Notes: generated by a model from the letters alone, not told the origin. A DNA stretch of 64,000 nt from Megachile rotundata (GCF_050947335.1 NC_134993.1:7812001-7876000); one strand, 5' to 3'; shown: positions 1 through 12,889, counted from the first letter of the stretch. Numbers and translations: made by a program.

Positions 1-54
1 TATTCAGTATTATTTGACTGTATGTATTATACTTTATTTAATAATATAATTAGA

Positions 55-378
55 CGAGTGTCGTCTACTTTACACATAGAACATCTTGATGAAAAATTTA
101 TTTTATAAATAAAACTCCTTAGTGTAAAATTTGTTTCATACATAAAATATCTTAACGTGAAATTTATTTTACACATAAATCTTGGTGTAAAATTTGTCTC
201 ACATATAAGGCAACTTGGTATAAAATTTGTTTTACACAAGAAACACATTAGTAAGAAATGTGTGCTACACATGAAACACCTTGATGTAAAGTTTTACATA
301 TAAAATAGTGTGGTGTAAAATTTGTCTTACACATGAAACTACTTAGTGTGAAATTTGTTTTACACGCAAAATCTTGTA
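55..378. repeat. 33-bp minisatellite, about 9 degenerate units
   Basis: The motif TGTAAAATTTGT with a following TTACACAT recurs at roughly 88, 121, 155, 183, 216, 249, 283, 312 and 345, a spacing of about 33 bp with two 29-bp units. Units are diverged, so the array is old. Because 33 is a multiple of three, the minus strand stays open and reads as an 11-residue repeat; I regard that open frame (27-272) as a by-product of the array. Confidence 0.85.
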
Positions 379-1080
379 CCTATATTTACTCAAAACGTGT
401 CTGAATATTTTGAAACAACTCATAAATCAGATACAATACATAAACTATATTTACAATACTTAAATACATAAGAGATAAAAGTGCAATTTGTTTATATTTA
501 TTGTTCATACATATTACATTAAATTCGCAACTACCCTGTTCAAAATCACCTGCCATAATTCGTGCAAAGATTAATTACACAAAATCACCGTTTCAAAAGT
601 TAAAATTTTACATACATTTTACTAATAACTTATAATTATCGTATTTATGCGGACAGAAAAACTCAGCGCGTTAAGATGTAATATTTAAACGTACACGTTG
701 TGAAGTCTTATTTCAGAGAAAATTACAGACGCTATTAAAATAATTTTGGTTGAAATGAATTAATTCCTTTCGTGGAATTTATGCTGCACTCGGTGTGAAA
801 CCATGCACAGAGAATACAGTTTTAATTTTACAGGATAGAAGAGAATCTGAACTGGAGAGGAACTGCATTTTAATTCTGATTCATTTGTCTTAATTTCAAA
901 TTTTCTGTACCTTGTTTCTTTTATTGCAAACTTTTATATGCAATTTTGTCTATATTTAAATGCACGTTGATATGTGTTTTTGGTATAATTTTTAAATTAT
1001 TGTATCTTTTAATTTATTAGCTACAAATTATTAATTTTGTAAAAATTCGTATTTTCAAATTTCTGGGTTTTTAAATTTTT
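379..1080. other. AT-rich unique DNA, no feature seen
   Basis: No open frame of note, no inverted or tandem repeat and no recognisable element. Confidence 0.5.
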
Positions 1081-1084
1081 AAAT

Positions 1085-1245
1085 TTTATAGTTTTTCAAA
1101 TTTTCAATTTGCTAATTTCCTAATTTCCTAACTTCTTAATTTCCTAATTTCCTAATTTCCTAAGCTCCTAATTTCTTAATCTCCTAATTTCCTAACTTAC
1201 TAATTTCCTAATTTCCTGACTCCATAATTTTCAAACTTCCTACTT
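1085..1245. repeat. Octamer array, TTTCCTAA type
   Basis: Degenerate tandem copies of TTTCCTAA with variants such as CTTCTTAA and TCTCCTAA, period 8 bp. The same octamer forms a much longer array at 40560-41105. Confidence 0.85.
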
Positions 1246-2033
1246 TCTGAAATTAAAAAATTTTCTAATCACCACATATATAGGCCTTTAGAAACTCATA
1301 TTTTCAAACTAACAAGTATTTAAATACTCAACTTTCTTAAATTACTTTTTAAATTAATTTTTAAAGTTTCTCAAATTTGTTCAAATTTCTTTCTCAAAAC
1401 TTTGTCAGATTTCTTTTACAAAACTGCAAAAATTGTCAATCAATCGTCATCGTTAAAAAATTGTAAGAATGGTAGCAAAATTATAATTAAAATTTCTGCA
1501 CGTAAGATATAATTACAATTGAATTCCTTAACACAAAATTTGCAATAAAATTTCACAACAATATCAATAACTTTGCAGCTATTAACAGAATATGAAGGAG
1601 AGTTAATCAAAAAATTTCCACGATAATTAAAAGATTTATGCTTCCGTGTTTAACAGTATTACGTACATTTTAATAATCTTAAATAAAGCAAAGAATAAGA
1701 TTGTAGATAAGTTCTGTAAATATAAAACTGTTTAAAGATGAAAGTTTCATGTTAGCTCAATAAACGGCGCTTGTTAGCGTCGGTTCGTAACTTATTAATT
1801 TCTGTTAGCTCGGAAGTGATAAATAAGGTGTTAAAAGTCTTTATTACGGCTATAATTCACATGAAACTTAAAAGACGAGTTTTAAGTTTAATAACTTATT
1901 TCAAAACACAAACTTATAATGTTTGTACGAACAGAGATTATAAGATAAGTAAAACTTGAACTTATTGAGCTTTCTTAACTACTACAGTACTTGGCCATTG
2001 AATTAGAACCACGTAAAATTTCACTTTCATGGC
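1246..2033. other. AT-rich unique DNA, no feature seen
   Basis: A 62-codon frame at 1771-1959 begins with a non-ATG codon and matches nothing I recognise. Otherwise nothing is supported here. Confidence 0.45.
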
Positions 2034-2972
2034 CATATGTGGAAAATCTTAAGTCATGCAAAATTATTACTAAATATGTTGATAAAATATACATAGCAAT
2101 TTATTATCGTGATAATAAATTGTGTGATGAGTGACTAAGGGCCATGCGAGCGTTTACGTTAAGCTCGAGTATCGATAGCGCTAGAGGTGAAATTTGAATG
2201 CCACAGAAAATGTCTGCCTACTCAAAAGACCAGTTTACAACTCTCCAACCACATTATCTGAATTGTAAAGAATTACAGATATTTGGGAAAATAATGAAGA
2301 TATAAAGCATATGATCAATGTATACAGAGCATGTCTGATACTAGCTGTAACCAAAGCAAAGGGTGGAAATACACGATATTAACATGTGTTAATGTTATAT
2401 ACAGTAGTAATGTATCACGGTAGCTTATAAATTATATAATTACAATTTTGTTGGAAATGCAATTCACGGCGGTGTTCCTACATAATTGAGTTGTACTTTC
2501 TTGATTGCTTTTATCAATGTTTAAATAAGTTGACAACAGTTTTTTGTTATAATAAACTCACTCTTGTTTTTTCGATCGCCATAATACACACGTTAAATGT
2601 TTAAATGTTAATATAAAGTTTTTTCCTATATCAAGATATTGTGTTTGTTTTATTCAGTTATAAAAACCCTCTGCCTGCTCCTTTTCAATAAATTTAAACA
2701 CGCCCTTTAATTTTACGGAAAACGTGAAAAATGTTAGAAATTTGTAGTGGTAATTCGGTGACTAGGGACTGTACTTAATAGGCAGTAAAAAGAGGTTATG
2801 TTGACGTTATGTTAGCTATCTTAAAACAAAATGGCTCCATATGATTTAAAATGGCTGCCCTCAAACATTGATATTGACTAGTATTTTTGCTATTATTTTT
2901 GTGTTTGATATTAATACGTGTTAATGTTATGTACAGTAGTAGTATCATAGTAGCTAGTAAATTATATAATTG
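2034..2972 (+). repeat. Interspersed repeat A, copy 1, interrupted by a solo LTR
   Basis: Closely similar to 34284-34970 (same strand) and 42437-43182 (opposite strand). The left part contains the segment GAGCGTTTACGTTAAGCTCG and a conserved short open frame. The right part begins near TTAACATGTGTTAATG and restarts with a second, similar TTAATACGTGTTAATG at about 2910, so the repeat ends in a direct repeat of roughly 280 bp. In this copy the short frame is broken by a TAA where copies 2 and 3 read Lys. A 242-bp LTR-like element sits at 2449-2690. The source superfamily is not recognised. Confidence 0.85.
2449..2690 (+). mobile_element. Solo-LTR-like element, copy 1, nested in repeat A
   Basis: The 242-bp insert starts TGTTGGAAATGC, ends CTCCTTTTCAATA, and is flanked by a 5-bp direct repeat AATTT (2444-2448 and 2691-2695). 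Repeat A copy 2 shows the empty site (ATTACAATTTAAACACG at about 34688), which proves the insertion. A second copy lies at 54370-54581 with a different 5-bp duplication, TAATG. TG at the start, an AATAAA motif, no long inverted repeats and a 5-bp duplication fit a solo LTR of the BEL/Pao or Gypsy type. The 3' end is AATA rather than the usual ACA, so the class is an inference. Confidence 0.8.
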
Positions 2973-3804
2973 CAAAAATTGGCCGATTTGACTAAATACA
3001 AAACATTTTCATGAAAAATAGCTTTAAATGGCGAAATGCTGTAGAATAGCCGTCATTGAGTGCCTCAGATCTCCTCGGTAGTAATCCGTGGATTATTCCG
3101 CGCTAAATCGACTGAACCACTTTTCGACTGTTCTAAGAGCAGGTGCACGATCCAAATAAACGTCTTGAATATTTGTTCTCGTAGTTCCAGCACTCGCACT
3201 TTTCTAAACTCATATAACACAAATATTTCAAATTTAATTTTCAATTGTAGACATATGAAAATTCAGAAAATTTATGACCTCTAATTATAGAGAAACTCTA
3301 ATCTTCAAATTAGTGAATTGTCGAATTTATCAAATTATTTATTTAAAATTTATTTTATAAAATAAATAATAATTTATTGTCTTTTCTATTTAATTAAAAG
3401 CTGATAGAAATTTGTGTTCTCTAAATAGCCAACGTCGTTCACATTTAGAATACCAATTTGCCGCTGAAAACGATCGATATGCCGTCAACTGATAACATTT
3501 CTGTCTGTAGATTGTCGCAACCCATGAAAGATGCATGCAAATCTCTTACTTTAGCTACCGTATTTATCAAAGATTCAACAAACTGTCTATAATAAAACTT
3601 TCTGCTTATATGTCATTCATGTTTAAAATGTTTATTAAATATTTTCAGACATATTTTAATATATCTTGACAAATTCCAATCTCCTTCAGAGTAGTCTTTA
3701 ATGAATATTTATTAAATAAATTTTAATAAATTTAATTTAATTGTTATTCGCGAATAATTTTATATGGATCGAATGTACATATGAAACAATAATATGCTTT
3801 TCTT
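2973..3804. other. AT-rich unique DNA, no feature seen
   Basis: Open frame 3060-3284 has no ATG start and no recognisable motif. A stretch near 3010-3030 (AAAATAGCTTTAAAT) also occurs in the fold-back element at 21775, but the similarity is too short to call. Confidence 0.4.
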
Positions 3805-4600
3805 TAATACGGGATTCAATCTCCACCATTAGCAATTATAGCTTTACACCGATTTGTCATATTTACGACTAATTTTCCGTCTCTTCCGAATCTATTATAT
3901 GTATAAGTGATCTTATTTTGAGATACGTCCTCTCAGCTTACACTTCATTAAGGGCCAGACGTTTTCAATAGGATTTGCATCAGTAGACTGCGATGGCCAA
4001 GGAAGTATAATGATGGAGTTTTCCACTTTCCATTGGGTGTAGATACGACTTCGATGTTTACGTCTCGTAATATCTATTGGCCCATTTGATTGAACGTTTC
4101 ACGGATGTGAAAAGTTTCTTTGATACAATTTCACCCTTTTTGTGCATTCAAATTGTCTATGAAAACGCACAAAGAAACCGCGTGCGTTAAAGCAACCAAA
4201 CATGCACTTTTATGGGGTGTTTCACAATTCTTTGAATCATCCGTTTTCAATGGATAGACCAATCACGCCTGATAGGACACTATACCCAAAACGAAGATTT
4301 ATCAGTGAACACATCACTCCAATCAAGATCGCTTTTTTCATCAGCTCACTCCAGATGATTTTCGACATGCTTTTTTGAAAGCCGCAAAGCACTCCGCCAC
4401 GTGATATCGTCTAAAAGGCGTTTTAATGTCATACAGATATTTATACCTTTCCCGGCCAAAAATACTTGACCTGTCGTAGTGCAAGAGTCGGAATTTTCTT
4501 GAAAAGCCGAGGAATCGTTTTCTCTTCTCAGATATAGGTTTCCATTTTTAAACCTCGATTTGGGAGGTCATCGACATTATTCATATTTTTATACCATTTT
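3805..4600 (-). pseudogene. Decayed Tc1-type transposase
   Basis: On the minus strand the catalytic signature of Tc1/mariner DDE transposases can be read in pieces across shifted frames. A first Asp lies in TDKS with a nearby W-S-D (codon 4301-4303), followed by KHPIKVHVW. A second Asp lies in DNLNAQ (4154-4156). WPSQSTDANPIENVW follows, with the catalytic Glu at 3964-3966. A C-terminal RCKAIIANGG-like segment is near 3820-3850. The second Asp and Glu are about 62 codons apart instead of the 34 usual for Tc1, and stops and frameshifts occur throughout, so the copy is dead and carries an internal insertion. I could not define terminal inverted repeats. The family assignment is secure from the signature; the boundaries are approximate. 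Confidence 0.85.
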
Positions 4601-5779
4601 ACTTCTTGCCAAACTGTATCGACTAATGCATATATGTATTTATCAGCACTCGTGAAACTCAATTTTGGCTCTTGGGTGGCAATATAAGAACACTGCCTCA
4701 AAGTGAAAGCTCAGTTCTTTTCAATCTCTCAAAGGGAACTGAAAGATATTTAACGCATATTAGAGAGTATTTGTTAATATTTTTGTTATGTCACCTTCAT
4801 CAGGTGTCAGATGTCGCCGACACGCTCTTGTGGAACAGACTATACCTAACTGAATGTACATGTATTACATACAGCTATGAGAAATGAGATATTGTGAAAA
4901 TAAGTAAGATTTCAAAATAAATATCTAAACTTGAAGTGTTCGTTCAAACAAATATCACGTTATGACAGGACCCTGTTTTGTCTAAAAAAGATGTACTGCA
5001 AAATCGTTAATTTATGCAAATAATGAAATCCTAAGAATTTCAGCACTCGAGAATCGAATGACTGACAGTTGCACGAGCGAAAAAATCTCATTAACTTATA
5101 AAAATCAGCGAGAAAACGAGGTACATTCTCGTACATTCCTTATCGCATTCTCTCCCAACGCGGCGCACGAATATGAATAGAGTCGAGGATCTAGGGAATT
5201 TTATTTCACCGCAATGCTATTACGAGACTCGTTGAAAAAGATCTGGCAAAAGAGCTGTTCCCGGGATGATGTTCGCCAAGGGCATTTGTTGCGGGCTCGA
5301 GGTATTCATGAAAATTCATGCTAATAACGATCATTCAAATTTGAGCTTGAACCCGGTAATTCGGGTGTGAATCGTGGCTGAGAAGAAAGATGGAGGGCCC
5401 ATCTCGACATTAGGGGATTGTTAGGATCGATCGATATCAAGCGATGGGGGCGTGAAAATTGAGCGGTTTCAGAGAGTGCCGAAGCAAATGGGAAACAAGA
5501 GCAAATTGATGAGATCCGACGAGATTGCGGTATTGTCTGGCAGATATTCTCTTCGTTTCTGCTTAAATTTATTCCGTTTTATCTCTTTCTAATAGCCACG
5601 AAACTGCTCCAACTTTAAGCTGATTAAGTGTGCTTTAATTGGTATCATAAAATGTTCGTTTGAGTACTGTCATAGTTTAACGTCCCATGGATTTGCTTCT
5701 TAGCCTTATCATGACCGACATTTTTGGATAATACATACAAGATTGTACGTAGGGTGTTACGGTTCTGTATTAATGAGTA
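4601..5779. other. Unique DNA, GC-richer between about 5020 and 5560
   Basis: No gene is supported. The block at 5020-5560 is visibly less AT-rich than its surroundings and has little low-complexity sequence, a style shared by other blocks in the window that could be conserved non-coding DNA. That is only a suggestion from composition. Confidence 0.35.
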
Positions 5780-6240
5780 GTAGAGTGTTCTGTTATAATC
5801 AAATGCAAATTTAAATAATTGTGAAATTTTAAACTCATAGATTTGTAACCCTTGGTACTCTCAAATGTCTTGTTACAGATTTCAAAATTTGAAAATTTAC
5901 ATTTAAGAGTTCTTGAATTTTCGAATACAAATTTCTCGAATATAAATTTAAAAATTTTCACATCTAAATTTAAATATCATTGAATTCTCAAATTCAAAGT
6001 TAGAAAATTCTGAACTTCCAAATTGAAAATTTTCAAATTCCCAAATTCCCAAATTCATAAATCTAAATATCTAAATTTCTATATTCTCAAATTTTTATTT
6101 TTTAGTTTCTATATTCTCAGATCTAAATTTCTAAATTCCCAAGTTCTAAAATATAAATTGAAAATTCCCCAAATTTTCAAATCTAAATTTTAAAGTTCCT
6201 AAATTTCTAAATTTTCAAATTTGAGTTTTAAAACCTTGTA
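5780..6240. repeat. Degenerate AAATTT-rich octamer-like array
   Basis: Imperfect tandem repeats of the CCCAAATT, TCTAAATT and TTCAAATT kind, with clear 8-bp spacing around 6020-6060. The open frame on the minus strand (5770-5961) is a product of this low-complexity sequence. Confidence 0.7.
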
Positions 6241-9200
6241 ACTTATTACCAATTTTAATATTAAGTTTAACATTAATCAATCTTAAAAATTTGTTCTATC
6301 ACGAATCATCTATGTTTTTATCAGACCATCATCCCAGTTTTACAAAAACACATATTATTAATACTTAAATTCCATTGTTTCAACTTGTAATTATAGTTTT
6401 GCATGTAATAAATGCCTGACTGGCAGAAATACCAGTCGTGTCATGAAATAACGTCACGATCCACAGATTTGCTCGTCGATAATAACTATACATTATAAAT
6501 ACATGGTGCAACTGGATGTTATAAATTATCTATCATATCTTTACTTAGGTAAATATGGTAGTATAGTTCTTATCTTCGATCTTGTTGCATTAGAACGCTT
6601 TTTATCATCATATATGCTATATAATTACAAATTTTATTTCTTCTTTAATGACCGATAATCTGACTTAAGCTAAATGAACCACAATAATAACAGTGTAACC
6701 TACATACATGGTATCCCAGTTTTTTACCGTCAAGGTTCACCAAAATATTGCATACGCAAAACTAAGAAAAAGATGTTACATTAATATAGAAGTTCAAACA
6801 CTTTATTAAAAAGTTACAAAAGTACATAATGACTTCGAATTGCTTTTTCGAAGCCACGTACAGGCTTCCACGGATACCATCTCCCTGTATGACGGTCCAC
6901 TATAGTTTCGCGAATATCATCGTAGATAAAGTGGTGCCACTATAGTGGCTTACTCTACTGGCTCACTCGTTCACCGTTTGAATTAAACGATCCTTTTCAT
7001 ATGTTTTGATTCGCACTTTTTGCCTTCAACACGTTTTATAAGAGTATTAAAAAATTCCAGAAAAGTATATTACATGTGAATAAAAGGCAACGCTAAGTTT
7101 AAGCACCACGGAAGCACCTCGTTGCACTAATAGACGCATATTGGAAACATTTGAAAATTACATATTTTGTAAATTTTCTCTGACTACCTCATCTAAAATC
7201 TATGGTTCTAACAGATAATTTGTTTTGTAGTTGTATAAGCACATGAAAATTAATAAATTGGAAAATTGATAAATTTTAAAATTATAAAATTGGGAAATTG
7301 GCAAATTGGCAAATTAAAATATTTCAGTGTGAAATTTCAAATTCGTTGTCTGCCTTCCTCTGTCGTCATTTTTTATCTTAATATTTTCACAATAATTATA
7401 TCCCTCTGTTAACTCACTTGTCAAGGAAATCATAGGTTAAGGGATTATGCAATAATATCGTAGTTTTGATTAAAAATCGTATATTTTCAGTTCGTTTAAC
7501 AAAAGACAAAAAAGCTGCATATCGATTGTTAGAGTAAAAAATGTCCGTTTTTAATTAATCAGGTCGAAACGAAGCACGATGTTTTATCGTGAAAATATAA
7601 TGAATGTGTTTTCGTTCATAAAAAAAATAATCTCTGTAAAATGTATACATGTAATTAACAGTTTCATTTCATATGTGCTCTGTTGAAAGAAGAAACGTCT
7701 TTAAATATTCAATCTCTGAAATGAGCGAATTGCAGCGAAAAATTATATTCATATTCATTTTCCTGAAACTGATGTTTCAGATGTACGATAATATTTTTTA
7801 AATATTTTAATGCATTTTCTAAGAATTATAACACTTTTATGGAGAATACGTTGAGATTAATTTTGCATGACAGGAATTTATAATATAATATAATTAAAAA
7901 TTTTTAATATCATTATGGCAGGAATTTATAATACAATTATATAGCAGGAATTACAAGTATTTTATAATTTAGTTAATTATTAATACTAAGTTCAATAAAC
8001 TAAAATTTTCTAGTAATTGCATTTATAAAATCAGTTATCGCAACTTTTCATTTATTATTTGGATTTTTCACCAAACCAAATTTTAATAAACCCAGAAACG
8101 TTTATTATGTTCATTTACATTACAGAAACAGTGTAATTAATTTCTTTAATTAATTTCATTTCACTTTGAAGTCTCTGTTGATTTTTTAATTACAGTTAAA
8201 TTTTCTAGTTTTACTGAGTACGTTTATGTTGACACATAAATATTTTACTATTAATCGTACGCTTCACAAAATTTATTTTTGTAACATCAGTCTACCAGTA
8301 AGAGCAGTATAAATGATAAATAAATATTATAACAGAAGTATGAATAAATAAATATATATTTATCAATAACAGTGCAGTATTATTTAATGTTGAAGTAATT
8401 TAACAAAATATTAACTGTTTAAGTGTTGATATTTTTTGCAATGTTAAACGCTATTTTATTCATCATTCATTGTTTAATTTAATTAGAAAATGATTGATTA
8501 CAAAAAGTTCTTAAACTAAGTGGCTTATTAAAACACAAGATCAGTAATCAATTATTACACATAATATAAAGTCTTTCAATAAATTTATACTTCAACATTA
8601 CATAAATGAATAAATGAAACATAGATTGAGGTTATGTATCTTCGGATTATACTTCAGTAAAATTAAATTTATAATGAATATTTGAATAATTCATTCGACC
8701 TATGACATAGGTAGTTTTAACACGTCTATGAATAATTAACCTGAGTAATATTAAATTTATAACGAATGTTTCAGTAATTCATTACGTCTACGATATCACT
8801 ATCTCAATTTCTGTGAATAATTAAGTAACGTTAAATTTATACGTCTACTTTATCGAAGTTATAATATTTCTACGACTAGTTAATAATCAAGTTCGAAAAT
8901 CAAGAGATACATAATCATCGTATTTTAAATCAGTGTCCGATTCTCGCAGGTTCTCGATCTCCCGGCGCTAATCTGCTAAATGAACTCTTCGTTAATTACA
9001 GACTCTGACGTGGCTCGAATTATGACTTATGATTCCATGTCTAAACTGCAAGTATCTTGGCCTTCGGAACGACCCGTTAATTATGTGATCCGCCTTAAAG
9101 TTTGCTCAGCTTGCCTCTCAATTACGTAAAGAGCCCGGCTAAATATATGGCAAGCATCGTGACACGTGATCATTAGGGCACTCTATCGAACTTAGAAAAT

Positions 9201-9488
9201 ACTATCCTCTAACCAATACCGTTTCTCATGTATCTAGCCTGAAATATACCTCTATCATCTTACAATTAGTAAAACAACAATGATAATAATTTTCAGTTCG
9301 TATATCACACAGACATTGATTAATTTCTTGTCCCGATTAAATCCTGAGGTTATTTATGATGGTACCTACTTTGACTGAACTAACAGGACGCGTACATTAT
9401 TGGCTAAAAGTTTATGTACACGTGTCAGGTTAACGCATGTGTGAAATTTTGGACAAATGTAGATTTATCGATTTGTAGATTTATAGAT
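6241..9488. other. AT-rich unique DNA with one palindrome; GC-richer block 8930-9190
   Basis: No coding region is supported. A 14-bp perfect palindrome, GCCACTATAGTGGC, lies at about 6936-6949 and a similar half (GCCACTATAG) occurs at 63296. The stretch 7240-7320 is AAATTGG-type low complexity. The block 8930-9190 is GC-richer and free of simple repeats. Confidence 0.4.
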
Positions 9489-9940
9489 TTATAGATTTGT
9501 GGAGTGGTGGATTGGTGGAATGATGGATTGGCGTATTGGTGGATTGGTGGAATGGTGGATTGGTGGATTGGTGAATTGGCGGATTGGAGGATTGGTGGAT
9601 TGTTGGACTGGTGGATTGGTGGATTGATGGATTGGTGGATTGGTGGATTGGTGGATTGGTGGATTGGTGGATTGGTGGATTGGTGGATTGGTGGATTGGT
9701 GGATTGGTGGATTGGTGGATTGGTGGATTGGTGGATTGGTGGATTGGTGGATTGGTGGATTGGTGGATTGGTGGATTGGTGGATTGGTGGATTGGTGGAT
9801 TGGTGGATTGGTGGATTGGTGGATTGGTGGATTGGTGGATTGGTGGATTGGTGGATTGGTGGATTGGTGGATTGGTGGATTGGTGGATTGGTGGATTGGT
9901 GGATTGGTGGATTGGTGGATTGGTGGATTGGTGGATTTGC
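9489..9940 (+). repeat. GGATTGGT octamer array with 38 perfect consecutive units
   Basis: Variant copies from 9489 lead into a stretch at 9629-9932 that is exactly (GGATTGGT)x38, 304 bp with no mismatch as I read it. The plus strand contains no C over this stretch. Period 8 with no stop in any phase leaves all six frames open, explaining the long overlapping open frames here (for example 9489-10163 minus, an 8-residue peptide repeat). I do not consider any of them genes. Four GG pairs separated by ATT, T and ATT in each two units fit the pattern of a two-tetrad G-quadruplex. Confidence 0.97.
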
Positions 9941-10163
9941 GGATTTGTAAAGTTGTGAATTTGTGAATTTGTAGAATTGTGGATTTGTGGATTTGGGGAT
10001 TTGCGGATTTGTGGATTTGTGGATTTGTGGATTTGTGGATTTGTGGATTTGTGGATTTGTGGATTTGTGGACTTGTGTATTTGTGGATCTGTGTATCTGT
10101 GGATTTATGGATCTGTGGATTTATGGACTTATAGATTTGTGGATTTGTGAATATGTTTTTCAC
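9941..10163 (+). repeat. GGATTTGT octamer array
   Basis: Directly continues the preceding array with a related unit, GGATTTGT, with more variants (GGATCTGT, GGATTTAT). The sharp change of unit near 9935-9990 suggests two separate expansion events from one ancestral octamer. Confidence 0.92.
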
Positions 10164-11065
10164 ATTTCTCCATTCTTAAATCGTCAAATTCCAAAAGCGT
10201 TATAATTCCCATCCCAATTTCCAAAAGTCCCAATCCTTTGATTACAAGGCAAAAATGTATCATAAGATTAGATAAAAAAAAAATACCTAACTCCAACTGC
10301 TTCAATGTGGCAGTCGCATTAGACATAACATAAATTTAACCTCACATTTCAAAACATAAAAAGTAAAAAATAACTGTGTTCGAATAAAGTTTTAGTTGTG
10401 CAGTGCATTAGCAACAGGCTAATAATCCGTGAACAGAGGAAATCTTTCGACAACGACTTTCTTTAACTCACGTTGTCATCTTTATTTCTTTCGCACCCTC
10501 GAGGCTGCTTCCCCTTGGCTTTCACGGCTCGCGAATTTTCCTAGTTTATCCGATAATTTTCTCGCCTTTGCACGGCACGGGGGAGAGAAAAAGCGAATGG
10601 AAGAAGGAGCTACACGTAGATGGGCGAAAAAAGGATAATAAATGAAGGAAGATGGGTAGTGAAGGAACAACGTACAGAATGAAAGTGGTAAGAAAGAGAA
10701 GGCTAGAAAAAGAGAGGAAAAATAAGAAAAGACGAGAAAGAGTTATGATTGTGGCCGAGTTTCCGTACTCGGAAAGCCCTGGAAGACTTTTGATGACACG
10801 CGACAGTTCATACTTGACGGAAACTGCATAGAGAAAGGAGGATGATCACAGCATCAATCAAATTCTTCTTTACAGTAAGTTCAGTTACCTGCAAAATCAT
10901 GTTACGTTCTTTATTGAGATGCTTGTTCTTTATAAGGATTATTTTTTATAGAGATGTTTATTTTTCTATATTGATTGAAGGTAGTTATATATAGAAAAAC
11001 TAGCGAAGAAAACAATCGAAATGTAAACAGTAACATGTCGGTGACTAACCTAATACAAGAATAAA
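10164..11065. other. Unique DNA with GC-richer block 10430-10830
   Basis: No gene is supported. Overlapping open frames at 10429-10638 (+) and 10482-10670 (-) cover the same purine-rich/pyrimidine-rich stretch and show no motif. GAGAAA-type purine-rich sequence runs from about 10560 to 10745. Confidence 0.4.
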
Positions 11066-11375
11066 ACTTTCTTATTTTTCACTTTTCTTTTATGAAACTT
11101 TCACTAACATATTTGTGACGTTTTTCTGATTAAAACACGGGCAAACACGTAATTCGAAATATATTTTATTTCAATATAAGTTTTATTGCAGTAAGACGTG
11201 GTAAAGTCACGGGTGACACGTCGGGTAACTTCGTTACTCTTCGACGTTATTCGGATCACGTGGTACGTTGACAGTCGAAATTGTAGAATTCTACAGCTGA
11301 AATGTTTAAGTAAGTTATTACAAGCAAATATGTACCGAATGATGTCGTGTTTGGTCTCGTTTTAATCAGGAAAAT
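11066..11375 (+). mobile_element. Repeat G copy 1, short inverted-repeat (MITE-like) element
   Basis: Aligns along about 300 bp with 16868-17172. Both copies share ATGAAACTTTCA, then CTGATTA, GACACGTCGG, TAACTTCGTTACT and a closing TTTTAATCAGGAAA. The segment 11121-11373 is bounded by inverted repeats of about 29 bp (TTCTGATTAAAAC at left, GTTTTAATCAGGAA at right, then a shared CAAACACG-like part). Homology extends about 50 bp left of the inverted repeat, so either the true end lies further left or this is part of a larger family. No coding capacity. I could not recognise a target duplication. Confidence 0.75.
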
Positions 11376-12889
11376 GGAAGAAATATATTACTGTAATAAC
11401 GTAAACATTTTAATAACATAAAAGTAAAAGGTAAACAAGTTCTATATTTTCATTGATTAATTGCGAAATTTCTCCTCAGTTGTAGTAGTAATTTTTTCGT
11501 TTATGTCGTGTTATTTCCGCCTATAACATTACTGTGGAGTCATAACATGATTTTTAATTTCCATGAAGTAATCGATAAAATCGTTTCAGTGTGTTATATA
11601 GACCTGTCAAAATTTGTAAAACATCAGCTGCGGAGGTACAAGGCGAATAGATTATTTGAAGGTAGGTGGTGTTTTAAAATCCAATTGAAAAACTGGTTTG
11701 TGTTCACGTCCATCAAATCTCTCAGCGAGCTGACTCAACTGAAATGAACAAATCCTCGTTCGACAACCTATATATTTTCCAGTGACAAAATAATACATCT
11801 AGGGAAAAAGACTGATTTATTAAATTTCAGCTTACGCATACGATAAATAAAGCTGCTATTCCGTATCGAATAATTAAAATAACGCTTCGTATTCGTGTAA
11901 TAGGTTGTTGCATATCAAAGGGCGGATTTCCAAGCGAAAATATTCTGCTATAACATGAAAGTACTGCTAAAGAATATTTATGTAATACTGACGTGTGAAA
12001 TGGTGACGTGGAAATTTTTAATTTGTAAATTTGAGAACTTGGAAATTCTGGATTTAGAAATTTTTTAAATTTAGATTTTCAGAAATTGGACAATTCAACA
12101 TTTAGATATTTGCACATTTTGTTACACCGAATTGATAATTTAAATATTATTAAAACTTATTATTAATAAAGCGATATTTCTACCAAATTTTAATCTTTTC
12201 TTTGATAAATACAATTACAATAAAACTGCTAACATTTATTTTCTACACTTCACGTTGTAAATACAATTGCACTAAAACTACGGGGGATGAAGATCGTTAA
12301 ACCTTTAAAAGCTAATAGAAGGACAAGTAATTGATAAACAAATCCAATCGGAAGGAGGGCAAATAAAAATCTTTCGATATTCCCTTGGCTCGTTTATTCC
12401 AATATTATTCTGCAATGATTAAACCGTCGGTAAACACACAGTGACCATCCTTTGTGATTTCACCTCCATTTTCCTGTCACGTTTTTCAAACCAATGCCCA
12501 AAGCTTTTCTTTCTTTCGACGTTTCCCGTCAATCTCTTTCGTATACTGTTCGCTTCCCGTAGGAATCGGAAGTACACAACGCAACGAAATCGTTTAATGG
12601 AAATCGGATTACTTGAATTAAGGCAAAAGCAACTCTTTGTATTCTCTTCTGAGAGCAATTTGAGCGGAATAATATGTTTTCTTGAATTATCAACTGAACG
12701 TTATTAACAAAAATTTTTCGCTTTTTGGATTTCTTTATATTCTAAGTGTTTTTAACACTAAATTCGGTAGATATTAAGTAAAAGGGACCCAATGACCTTG
12801 ATTTTCATATGTATTATTAAGGACATGTTCGTAACAAACTTTTCCCTGTAACTTAATTGCTTACTGTTTACTAAATTTTTTTAGTTATT
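11376..12889. other. Mostly unique AT-rich DNA; AAATTTG-type patch 12010-12115
   Basis: Open frames at 11508-11747 (+) and 12419-12707 (both strands) start at non-ATG codons or mirror each other and show no motif. No element recognised. Confidence 0.4.

Noticed and set aside
9489..10163. Long open frames on both strands, up to 224 codons, with 8-residue peptide repeats
   Set aside because: An 8-bp repeat without stops is open in every frame. Six-frame openness and absence of any non-repeat domain show they are by-products of the array.
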